From NCBI RefSeq assembly GCF_933775445.1, contig NC_065872.1:10602001-10666000 (forward strand): a stretch of DNA of 64,000 bases, written 5' to 3'. How positions within the stretch are numbered: the first letter of the stretch is position 1; every line of letters begins with the position of its first letter. Source of the stretch: Argentina anserina. Lineage: Eukaryota; Streptophyta; Magnoliopsida; Rosales; Rosaceae. The translations under genes and the position numbers were made by a program. The notes below the pieces were generated by a model. The model ran no database searches and had not been told where the DNA came from. It worked only from the letters and a program-made list of their open reading frames with translations. Of the stretch, positions 34,616-45,585 are shown piece by piece.

Positions 34616-37600
34616 TCATGACCAGATTTTCCTCTTAGTATCCCTCTCCTTGACTTGAACCTGATCTCTGTTAATCCTCTTATGAATCAAGGGACCTTGA
34701 GTGGCAGTAACTGGCTTTGCTGGTCTTGTGATTCTTGCAATCTTAGGAGGATCAGATTTCCTAGATTTGTTATCATATAAAGAAATCGACAGCCTGTGGA
34801 AGTTCTCCGTCTCGCCTCTTCTGAACTCTCGTTTCCTTCTTTTCTCATGGAGAGAATCGGTTCCTTTCAGTAAGGTGGATCCTTGGCTCATCCGGCGGTT
34901 TACTGAATTTGAAGTCCTTAAGATACAAGGATCAACATCATTCATTATTTCATCTCTTACATGAGCTTTTCCTTCCTGAGGAGTCGCCCTTACCGCCTCA
35001 GTCAAAACACGAGTACACTGCAACTGGTTCTCTTGCCCCCTCAACTTGTCTTCAACTAGCTTCTTTTCTAGCTCTCTTAACTTCTGTTCAAGTAACTGCT
35101 TCTCTTGCACCAGTGAGAACTTATCTTCAGTGAACTGTTTCTCTTGCTCCCTCAGCTTATGTTCCAGTTCCTTAATCTTTGACAACATGCAAATAAATAT
35201 TAGCTGTTGCTTCATCTGCCAAATAAATTTTTTACAAAGAAGATGTGCATTTAAATGGAGCCAAAAGGACAAATGAGTGATGACTTATAAAGTTTATCAT
35301 TGGTAGAGCCAAATGTTTCATGAAAATTGAGTTGAGTATCAAACCAAATGTGAAATTTCGTTATCACTGTAAATAACAATTTACATAACCAGAAAACATC
35401 CCTTATCATTCAAGAAGACAAACTTTTGTCATAGGAAAGAAACTCTTGTCACAAGGAGAAAATATGAACAACCAATACTAGACAACTAACATAGGAGTGG
35501 AGATATGAATAAAAGTGGAATGGTGGTACCTTCTGGTGAAGTGATGAAGGGTCTGCTTTTTGTTCCTCCTCTTTCAATTTCATCTCCAGCTCCTTCACCT
35601 ACGAAAAATGAGGAAGACAAAGAATGAACCTCATAATTTGATGTCAACATAAATAAATACACATGTACAGAGAATGCCTCTTCTCTTTTAACAACCTTAT
35701 GCTGAAGAGTGGTAGAAAGAAAGTCAGATTCCTGCATTTGCTCATTCAGCTTGCTTTGAAGATCCTTAACCTGTTTAAAACAAAAGGTTATAGCATAACA
35801 ATAAATAACTATCTCAGGCCTGTCAAAGAAAAATGAAAATGGAAAAAAATCCAATAGTTTAATGTTTGGCACAGCAACCTTTTGTCGCAAATTTGCAGAT
35901 TCTGACTCTGCCTTCTGTTGTTGTCTAAGATCAGCCTCCAACTGTTCAACCTTCATTAAATAGAGTTCCTGTCAGATAAACAAGTAAAATAACAAAGAAT
36001 TAGATTTCAATATAATTCAGGTTGAGAACAACCTTTTGTTTAAGACAGCTGCAGGTTTCTTCCTTTCCCCTTAATCTATCTGAAAGTTGTGAAACTTGCT
36101 TCTCTAATTGGATATGCAAGGCTGATTTCAACTCAAGCTTCCCTTCAAGATCTTTAATCTTTTCTTGTTGGCTTTTGTAGATCTGGTCTTTTCCTTTGTT
36201 CTTGCTCTCCAGATTTTGTAAGCTCTCTTCTAGCTTCCTAAGAGAATCATCTTTGGATCTTGCTTCCTGCCTGGCTCTTTCAAGCTGTTTAAATGAAACT
36301 AAAATGTTAATTAATGAGTAATCAATGTAATAACAAACCACAAGTAATACTCACAAAAAGCTGATCTCAAAATATTTTTACCAACCATTAGTTTTGTTTT
36401 CTGGAGCTCGCTTGTGTCAACTTGCTTCTTGACAGGACCCAACTCAATGCCTCGAACCCGTGTTGCAAAATTCAAAGAACTCATAGTCTCACCCAAATCT
36501 TGGTCCGAAGGGCTTATTTGCACAAACATCAAAGTTTTAGAGTCACCACCTGCAATACATGTACATAACAATCTCAAAAAACAGGTCACATAAACAGAGG
36601 AAGTCTAATAAATGATGTTAACAACTAGCAGAGTGTGTTGAATGATTCTTATATATCTAATTGAGCTAGGTAGGTAAGACCCCTCAAAATTTTTAACCCA
36701 AGTCCTGATCAAAGAAAAAAAACACAGCTAGAATAGCTTTACTTTACCTAACGAATCTTGAAGTAAATGCGTCAACTTGGAGTTCCTGAAACCAAGCAAC
36801 AGGCACAGTTAGAAAAAGAAAATACAGAATGCAAAGATTTGTGAAGGATGAGCTAAATAAAACCTGTATGGAATGTGACCACTTTTATTTGCAAGGGCAG
36901 ATATCACATCTCCGAGAGCTGAAAGGGATCTGTTAATATTTTGAGCTTCCTTTAATCGTTCTCCTTGTACATCAGTTTTTGCAAGCCTTTCACTGCCTGC
37001 CAAATCCACTAACCACAGCTTGCTCTTTGTGCTCTCGCCATTTAGCAAGTTCTTTGCTTTTACCATTATGCAAAGCAAGCTGGTAGCAGAAGCATAATAT
37101 TTACTAGGGTTCGTAATCCTAGAGAACATGGAAAATAGAAAAAAGAAAACTCAAAAAAAGGATTATGGGATGTCAAAGGGGGCCAGTACCAGTGAGAGCG
37201 GCTGCTATGCTCATTGACATTATTACTTCCTACAGCCCTGGCATTGCTTCCGGCTTGCAGTACTCTCCACACTTCCTTAATACTTTTGACTTTTGCTTCT
37301 ACTATTCCTGGAACATGATGAGACCCTTCCGAAGTCTGTTTTATCTCCAACCTAGCATACATTAAATTATATGTAAGCTTATGTTGTTAAATGAAACACG
37401 AAAAATCAAGTTTAATCATCTTTTTTGTTTTAAAAAATGTTATCTTACTTCTTTGATGGATGTGGTGATGTATCTAACAAATCCCTGATTTGCTCATTGT
37501 AAACTTCCAGTACACTAACAGATATGTCGTACGTAAAAGTTTCCCTTCTTTCATTTGCAATTTCAAACAACTGCTCAAGCGTCCTATAGTTGACTCCCCT

Positions 37601-40427
37601 ATTCTTCTCAGTGCCCTCCATTGTAAATGTCTTTCCTGTCCCTGTTTGCCCGTAAGCAAATATGCACACGTTGTAACCATCTAGAACTGAAATCACCATT
37701 GGAGAAGCATCCACAAAAACATCGGCTGCCAAGACAAAAGTAAAGACCAACTCAGATGCTGATAAAGTAAGAATGACTCTCTCACACACACACATAATAT
37801 GTTTATAACAACATACCTTGATCATCTTTTGGTGTGTAAACTCGATCAAACTTGAAGGATTTCTTAGTGGAGCCACCTGCTAGGAAGCCAAGACATCCAT
37901 CCTGTGCTACCTCAAAGTCTACCACTGCTTTACACCCAGCCGTTATTTCTTCCTTACTTAATGGGCGGCAGCGACAAAAAACCCTAATATTTCCTGGTAA
38001 TTCCAAAGCGCATGCAATTTTTTTTCATTAAAACTAGTTAGAATATTTGTATTACACATTACTGGTATATTGTGTGTGTGAGAGAAAGAGAGAGAGAGAG
38101 AGAGAGGAGGGGGGGGGGGGATGGGGGATCACCAACCTTTGGCCTCCTGAACCTCATTAAAAAGCTTCTTTCTTTTTACTTGCTCTTCATTGTACTTCAT
38201 TTTAAGATCTTCACACTCCGCAACTGTTCAGACATTATGTGAGTCCATAAAATAACCATCACTCAACATTCACTTAACTTAATACAAATAAAATAGATAA
38301 TTACTCTATTATTATTATTATCTAAAAAAACAATAAAATGCAACTCCCTAACATACCTAATCCTTGCACTGCAGAAATCATGTTATTCAGTTCAGGAATT
38401 GAATCAGCACATGCATGTGCTGATTGAGAAAGTTGCAAATGCTCCTTTTGCATCAGCTGCATAAAACACAAAAATCTGGGTTAAGAATATTAATGTCAGG
38501 AATGATTATGAACTAATACTTAAATTAATGACGAATACAATACCTTTATTTTCAGTTGTAAATCATTGACTGCTGATGCCCAGTAGTTCTTGTCATGCTC
38601 ATACTTAATAGACAGATTCCTGATATCTTCAGCCTGTTTCTGCATGGCTTGATCTAAATAGGAAATGCAATAATGTTAGAAAGCCCATAGTTGAAAAAAC
38701 ATCTAGGATAAATTTTAGTAAAGCTAAAAATGTTTCTGGTATTATTTCATTTTAGTCCGGCTAAAAAAGTTTCTGGTATTAGTTCATAGATCGCCCTTAT
38801 GGTTTTGCCCTTTCATCCAATGTGCAACTACAAGATTAAATTTACAATCTATTACGGCCCATTTCTTTCATTAAGCACACTACCTATCTTACAAAACCGT
38901 ACCTTGAGTCAATGTCTTGTATGCTGTGTTGTCTAGTTCCATCCTGACCTTGTCCAGCTGTTCATTTGCTACGGTTAAGGACATCCATGCCTCGTAGCAT
39001 TCTTTTGCCTTAAGCTCACATCTTGTACTAAGCTCTTGTATCTTCTTCTCATATTTAGCAGTAGATTTCTTTTGCATTAATTTCTTCTGTAAACCCAAAC
39101 TGTTTTAGTTGCCAAATAAGGAACAATATTAAGCTTTAAAAGTGTAAAATGTGCCTAACCTGAGCCGAAGACACTTGTACTTCTATTTCAGCATCACACT
39201 TGTTACATTTTAGAAGTTCCACAGTCTTTCCTGTAACTGTAATCAAAGATAAGCCACTCAAAAGTCTGACATAAATATAAGCCAAATGTCCCTAACTACA
39301 AAGAAAAGCAAGGAACCAGTCATGCAATTGAAACGTAAAGAAGTACCTGAATCACTAGGCGATCTCCTAATGCCAATACCACTAACTAGCGGGCTCCCAA
39401 CAACCCCTTCAAATCTTATTACAACTAATCCATCCTCCTTCACCGAGACCCTTGAATCCACCAATTGCAAGGGCTTATTGGCCCCAGCAATAGCAAAGAT
39501 ATCAAAGTCTGATAAGACCTGCCATGTAAACAAGACAAGAGTCAGTCCCTACTTCTACTACTTCCACTGAAAAACAAAAAAGGTAAGCAAAACATTCTTC
39601 ACTCAAAATGACTTGCCTTTTCTTCCTGGATGAACACATTAAACACCCTCATTCCTTTAGGCCCATTCGTGTTGATGATCTCGATAAAATGTAAATCGAT
39701 ATAGTACTCCCCGGGAGGAAGATAATTGAACCGGTAGCAGCAATCCCCTACTCGTGCCGATTGATAGATGTAAGGATAATCCCCAGCATCAGTTATCTGT
39801 TCATTGGTTCTCAATACATTCCCTCCCACAAAATAACTGTCACCCAGAAATGTCACACCAGAGTCCGACTCAAACAAAGCCTCAGTCCCAGCATTCACAA
39901 ACATCACACATTCACCTGCTGCAACTTCCACAACAATTAGTCCCCCCAATTCTATAAATCAACACTTCAACCCTAAACCAACCCCAAATTCACTATTCAA
40001 AAACTTACTACTCACCCATCATTTTTCACATCAACAACATTTAACCATTACAAAATTTCACTAAAATCATAGTAAAGTTGAAGCCTCTATCACATTGATG
40101 AAGTGAATATCAAGAATTAGGGTAAATTAAAAAAATCTCACCTTTCTATAATCAATCAAAATCCCATTTAGGGGATGATCTAATTTACTGGGGAGGTAAA
40201 AATCCAGATCGAATTCAAGAAATTAAGAAGGAAAAGAGAGATGGGTACTTACAAGTGGAGTTGGGTTTTGTAAATCCAGTAGGAATGAGTCTGGAACCGT
40301 GGTCGCAGAGCATGGAATCAACCAACGACTCGTCGTCCTCGTCCATTGAAGAATCTTTGAGATCTGGGTTTGGGTGTTGGGCTTGATCGGAGTCTTGGAA
40401 AATGGGGTCGAGTTGGGTCGCTTCCAT
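34616..40427 (-). CDS. Malectin-domain kinesin-14 (MDKIN type), 1094 aa, 19 exons
   Basis: Microtubule motor of the plant KIN-14 class with an N-terminal malectin-like (di-glucose-binding) domain. Exons (minus): 40253-40427, 39617-39915, 39347-39518, 39160-39236, 38903-39086, 38544-38653, 38357-38456, 38137-38223, 37817-37993, 37449-37725, 37190-37351, 36864-37079, 36748-36785, 36386-36549, 36033-36284, 35879-35968, 35696-35770, 35530-35598, 34616-35176. Phases agree throughout and the stop is TGA at 34616. Order: acidic N-terminus; malectin domain (about 59-215; [24 protein letters not shown]); coiled coil (about 240-400); motor from [10 protein letters not shown] (about 403-735) with P-loop GQTGTGKT (486-493), switch I NEHSSRSH, switch II DLAGSE; coiled coil and basic tail. 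The neck precedes the motor, as in minus-end-directed kinesins. Intron 2 uses a GC donor (AAAG|GCAAGT). Exon 2 has a NAGNAG acceptor (39915 or 39918). The final intron acceptor (35177) is my least certain junction. Confidence 0.93.
38080..38120. repeat. (GA)n followed by a G12 tract in kinesin intron 8
   Basis: A GA run of about 27 bp and a run of 12 G lie within the 143-bp intron between kinesin exons 8 and 9, close to the donor side when read on the minus strand. Confidence 0.9.
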
Positions 40428-40795
40428 GGAATTGGGGTAAAGATTGATTCTTGGAGCAAAGAAAGTGGTTTAGGGATGAAGATGATGATGAAGAAGAAAA
40501 TGGGATTGAATGAAATGGTTATGGGATTTTTGGGTGAAGAAGAAGGGTTGGAAATTTGAATTTTGGTTACCGTTTGAAATAATGTGCGTAAAAGGGTGTA
40601 CCGGAAAAAGGAAAGAGGAGATTATGGTAAGTTTTTCAAACGTTGTGGGTCCAACATGTAAACATATGTGGACATAAGGCATTAAGGCCCAAAGAAACAT
40701 GCGACTGGAAAAACAAACATATGGGTCGATCCGGATCGTACAGTGGCCCACGTTAACAACCCGGGTCATCTTCGGGTCACAATCTCACGGGCGCC
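40428..40795 (-). promoter_or_regulatory. Kinesin upstream region
   Basis: This short region ahead of the kinesin start codon should contain the 5' UTR and proximal promoter. I see no certain TATA box. A hAT-like MITE begins at 40804. Confidence 0.35.
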
Positions 40796-40803
40796 AAATT
40801 ATA

Positions 40804-40851
40804 CATGCCCGGACCTGAGGGGAGGCCTAAGAGGCAACCGCCTCAAGCACC

Positions 40852-40943
<92 letters not shown>

Positions 40944-41305
40944 TGTGTGTTTTAATTAAAACATTTCAATGAACCACTTTTAATATATAAACATTTCGTC
41001 TTAGTTTAGAGTTTGTAATACAATCTCATTCAAGTTATAAAGTTGTCCAGAATAAAACAAATAAGTCTAAGATTTAAGAAGAATTATCTTATAAGAGCTA
41101 CAAAGCCTTGGTATTGGTGTGTCTAGTTTATATTGTATTATCAAAATACAAGACATATTTTATTGTAAGAGAATTTCAAACATCTAGAATATGTTATCTA
41201 CAAGTATATATGGATTAAAAGCAAACAACAACTTTAATAGTGTTTCTTTTAGAGGGCACCATTTGTGAAATTTGCCTCAAGCTTAAAATCTCGGATATGG
41301 CCCTG
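40804..41305. mobile_element. Probable hAT MITE, 502 bp, with a (AG)44 microsatellite
   Basis: The left end reads CATGCCCGGACCTGAGGGG. The right end read inward is CAGGGCCATATCCGAG, similar to the CAGGGCCGGACCTGAG ends of the hAT at 14671-16733. The flanking 8-mers are AAATTATA and AAACGATA (6 of 8 match). A perfect AG run of 88 bp is at 40854-40941. Confidence 0.55.
40854..40941. repeat. (AG)44 microsatellite
   Basis: An uninterrupted 88-bp AG run followed by five GT repeats. It yields an artificial Arg-Glu open frame. Confidence 0.98.
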
Positions 41306-41313
41306 AAACGATA

Positions 41314-41856
41314 TTTTAGACCAATTTGCCACTCATATATATCTTTCAATGGTTGACAGCCTCACAATGAAGGTTTTAGAGCGACAACAACTAAACAAAG
41401 ATATATGAAGCGTATTTAAAAAAACATGTCATCATAGGTTACCAGCTGCACAAGTGTCATGCTCGTACGTGTTGTTCCCTCATTGCAGCCCATATCGTGT
41501 TCGTACTAGCAAGGCTAATGCAACTAACTGTTTGCCTAGTGCTTCACTTGGCGCTTCATGTGAGGCTAATATCCCTGCCCTGATTTGCCCACTTGATTGC
41601 ATGCAAATCTAATATGCAACCTATTGACTTGCTAGCGAGCTTGATATCCACCCAGGCTTTGCACTTGTCTCCGCATCTATGGTGTGCGGTTGCAGGGCTA
41701 GTATGCATGCAACTGCCTTATGCTTGCGAGGTTGATATCTCTGCAATCAACTTCATTAATTGGCACTTGACTTCATGCTTGTTAGTTTAATATGCTTCAA
41801 GGCTAAAAGTTACATAGTCTTGTCTTCTCAGCAATCATCATAGACATCTTAGTGAT
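41314..41856. other. Gene-free spacer
   Basis: No gene recognised. It contains TTGATATC/GCAACT-type near-repeats at about 41580-41790 without clear structure. Confidence 0.35.
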
Positions 41857-41864
41857 CTTGCACC

Positions 41865-42450
41865 TAGTGGCAGATCCAAGATTGAAATGTCACTTGGGCT
41901 AATTTCAAGGGCGGACATAGGATTTTATGAAGTGAACTATAACTTTGGCCGAAGGGCAAAATTTTTTTTTTTCAGGTTTACAACATAGAGTGTATGAAGT
42001 TCATATAATTAAAGGTCAATTAAACATGTCGTTCTACAATAGAACGGTAGAAGTGTAGATGAGAGCAGAGAGAACTTCGGGCGGTCGGGCCTTCGGCAAC
42101 GCGGTGGCAGGGAGTGGTGGTGACGGGCTCCAATGATTTAAAAGAAAAGTAGTCGAGTAGAGTGAAGAGCTGAAGAACATAAGAAATACGTTTGAGAGAG
42201 AGTGAGAGAGACTTCGTCTAATCGATTGCTTTAATTCTTTTTTTAATAGAATCATGGTGGTGATGGGCTTCAATGATTTAAAAGAAAAGTAGTCGAATAG
42301 AAGGAAGAGCTGAAAAACAGAAGAAATACGTATAAGAGAGAGTGAGAGAGATTTCGTACAATCGATTGGTTTAATTTTGTTTTAATAGAGGGTTTGATAT
42401 TTTTTTTCTGAACTGAAATCTCACATGAGCTCCAGCTGGATCCGCCCCTG
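41865..42450. mobile_element. hAT MITE, 586 bp, with an internal duplication
   Basis: The ends are TAGTGGCAGATCCAAG and, read inward, CAGGGGCGGATCCAGC. An exact 8-bp target duplication CTTGCACC is at 41857-41864 and 42451-42458. Inside, a segment of about 140 bp (containing AATGATTTAAAAGAAAAGTA) is present twice in tandem, starting near 42111 and 42251. No coding capacity. Confidence 0.85.
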
Positions 42451-42639
42451 CTTGCACCACATCTTCATGCAAGTGTGGTGCACGACTTATTTAGTGTTTG
42501 TGGATATTACTTGTCGTTTTCAAAGGTGTAACAACTTGTGATATTCTCTTTAGGAAAATTCACAAGACCAAATAAAAAAAGAAGGCACTTTTGATAAGTG
42601 AACCATATTGGATATTTTAGGGAGCAAATTTGTCGCTCA

Positions 42640-43240
42640 CCCAAGTATGTCCACCACATGCCCACGCCCTAACAAGATGTCACATGTCCCTGTCTAATCT
42701 ACAATCTAACTAAGGAGTCTAAGGTTAACTATTTTATATTTTAGTTTTGCAATTTTTATTTCCTTTAATTATAATTAAATAATTAATTTCATTCTTCTAA
42801 TTAAATGACAATAATTGATTTAGATTCTTCTAATTAACATGACAAACTTGATGTGGAAGAATTTTGTGTGAACAATGAGAGCAAAAACATAGCTAATGTT
42901 ACTAATATAATGAGAATGTTGATGCTTGTCGTGTCATGTACCAAGGGATATCACAAAAGAACATTGCACTTATATAAAATCATATGGTGCCTAACTAATT
43001 ATTGAACCAGATAAAAAAATCCAAAAGTTTACATGGGATACATGTCTAGAGAATACGAGGAGTGTTAGCTAGGGAGATTGATTTAATTTTGATATTACTA
43101 CATTCTAATTTGATTTGAGTTAATTATTTAATTAGAATTAAAAGAAATAAAAAAATAAAAGTTATATAAAAAATAGTTAACTTTAATTAGATTGTATATT
43201 ATAAATAGACATGTGGCTTTTTATTAAAAAGTGGGCATGG
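42640..43240. repeat. Degenerate inverted repeat, possible MITE
   Basis: Both sides contain reverse-complementary words. GGTTAACTATTTTATATTTTAG near 42722 matches inverted AAAAAATAGTTAACTTTAATTA near 43166, and ACATGCCCAC matches GTGGGCATG. Ends and target duplication are not clear. Confidence 0.45.
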
Positions 43241-43241
43241 G

Positions 43242-43797
43242 TAGGGGTGTAAATGAGTCGAGCCGAGCCGAATACTAAATATTTCATGTTTTGCTCGTTT
43301 TCATTTGATTGAGCTTGAGCCGAGTCAAAATTTGATTTTTGTGATTTATATTCAAGCTTGGCTCGGCTTGAAAAAGCTCAAGCTGGGCTTCGGTCTGCTC
43401 ATTTTATTATCTAACTCGAATCGAGCCGGCTTGAATCATATAAAATTAAAATTTAAAAATTTAGAAATTAAAAAAAAATTCAAAATCTAATGTCATTACA
43501 TCATACAAAATCTCTTTTATTCGTAATAAACTAAAAATAACAAATTAACTCGTTATAGAACTTAATGTTTTTAACTAATTATTCTAGAAAGAAACATTTA
43601 AGCTCTTTCGAACTAATATTATATTTTTAATATCATTTCTCATATAAAAAATGTACTTTATATATATTATAAAAATTAATAAGTCCGAACTAGCTCGAGA
43701 ACTAAACGAGTCGAACGTGCTGAATATTTATTGTTTAAGCTGAGCTCATTTTAGTTAACAAAGTGGTTTCGTTCATAAGAGTATAAATTTACCCTTA
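43242..43797. repeat. Putative non-autonomous transposon with GAGCCGAGCC motif
   Basis: It starts TAGGGGTGTAAATGAGTCGAGC and ends in AAATTTACCCTTA, read inward TAAGGGTAAATTTATAC. The short terminal inverted similarity (TAGGGGTGTAAAT/TAAGGGTAAATTT) resembles the hAT at 57603-58315. I found no matching target duplication, so the class is uncertain. Confidence 0.45.
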
Positions 43798-43799
43798 TT

Positions 43800-45575
43800 G
43801 ATAAAAAAATTTCCAAACAACAAAGTATGCGATATCACTTTAATTGTCGTATTATAAGTTTCACAAAACGCACCGCACCCTTCTTTTCCGTTTTTGATAT
43901 TCGGGACACCCGCATCGAGAAAGCGACGAAATTCCAAAAATAAACCAACCAACCCCACTCCTCAAATCCACGCGTGGCCCCAACGCACTACTAAAACACA
44001 TAGAACCCACTCCAAAATCCCACGCGCCACTCCAACTCGCCACTAGGACTCGTCCTCGTTGAAGCAAAGAGAGGGCGTCCCTGTATATCAAAGTGGGCGT
44101 CCCAATCCTTTTTCTCTGTTACCCTTCAAAAATTTTTCCCTCAATTTTTTTTCTGGGATCAGGTTAGGGCTTTTAATTTTCATCAACTTAATAAAAGTAG
44201 GTGCTTTTGTTTTGGAAATATGAAATTTACTGCTTTAAATGTGGTTCCGTTACTGTAATTAATTTCCTTAATCTCTGTTATTCTAAACTTGGGGTTGATT
44301 TTGCTCTTGAAATTTGATGGTGGGTTTTGGTGTTGGAGGTCAATTTTGAAGGGTTCAGTAAAGCTTGGATTTTGTAGTTGGGTTTTTCAAACAGGTATGG
44401 ATTCTGATTATGACTTCTTTACTGGGTTTTGTAGCTTTTTGATGGGAGTCATTGTTCATTATAGAGTGGTTGGTTGTGTTTTTAAGAGTTGTGAATTCTA
44501 CACTGAGAATTTTTAAGACTTTAACTTGTGTGCTAAACCATTTTATGAGCTTTGGCTAAAAATGAAGAAAGAAAGATAGTGGCAACATGAAAGTTTTAAG
44601 CATTTGTTTCTGTCTTTTGGAGTCTGAGAAACTGTGTGGACTTGCATTTTGCACATTTGGATGTTTCAATCTTGTTGTGTTTTGATGTGTTGAAAATACT
44701 GTGATTGAATGCAAGAGTTCTGCTGATGGTATTTGGAGGTAAATATTTGATGGAGATTCTCTAATACGGATAAACTGCATTCTGGGATTAAAAGCTTTTG
44801 ATGGATTCATTTGTTGCTTAGGGTAGTTGAATGATCTCAACAAGCTGGTGTCTTTTCCCTCATTTCCAGTGAACGAGTGTATGTATTTGTAAGGCTGTTA
44901 TGCATGCTTGTATGGGCAAATACTGCATCTTGTTGCTGCTGCTGCTGTTTTGATTTCCTAGCTTCATCTGCATAAGAATAAGTACTTGAAGAAACATATA
45001 TACGTCTAAAACTTGAGTATATAGATAATGCATCCATCTAGCCTACCTTGTTTAGATGTTGGAGTTTTCATGTCAAATACCCCCTTACCATTGCCAAAAT
45101 ATGACGTGTCTGTGTCCAGAATTGAAGGTTATAAGATGAGAAAATTGTGACTGGGATAAGATGCCCGTCTTAGTTAATTCCTGAACAATAAGTAAACCAG
45201 AATATTAAACAGAACCATGATATACATGCCAAAAAAATTGATGAGAATATAACCACTTTGATTCTGTATCGCATGGATATCTAGGAGCAATTGGTTTTGC
45301 CCGTCAGAGCTAAAACATTTCAGATTTTGTAGCATGAAGTCACACTATGTTGCTACCAGTATTCACTCCAAACTACAAATTATTAACATTTGGTGGCTAC
45401 CTAAATCTAATCCTATAGCTTTTATATGCTGCAAATCTATTGCAAAGGCAGTACAGCACAAGATTTTTCTGTGGTTCAACTATTTACTGTTCACTAACAA
45501 AGATGAATGTGCAGTATTCATATTCCAGTATTTATCGTCAAATATCTCACTTTTGTTGTTTGTTTTGCTCATCAG
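43800..45575 (+). promoter_or_regulatory. Promoter, non-coding first exon and 5'-UTR intron of the FAR1-ALDH gene (inferred)
   Basis: A plausible untranslated first exon ends at a good donor (GGGATCAG|GTTAGGGC, after 44162). The acceptor TTTGCTCATCAG ends at 45575, 10 bp before the start codon. That would make a 1.4-kb 5'-UTR intron. There is no other coding sequence in the interval. The upstream part (about 43860-44100) is more GC-rich, as expected for a promoter. Confidence 0.45.
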
Positions 45576-45585
45576 ATCATCAACA

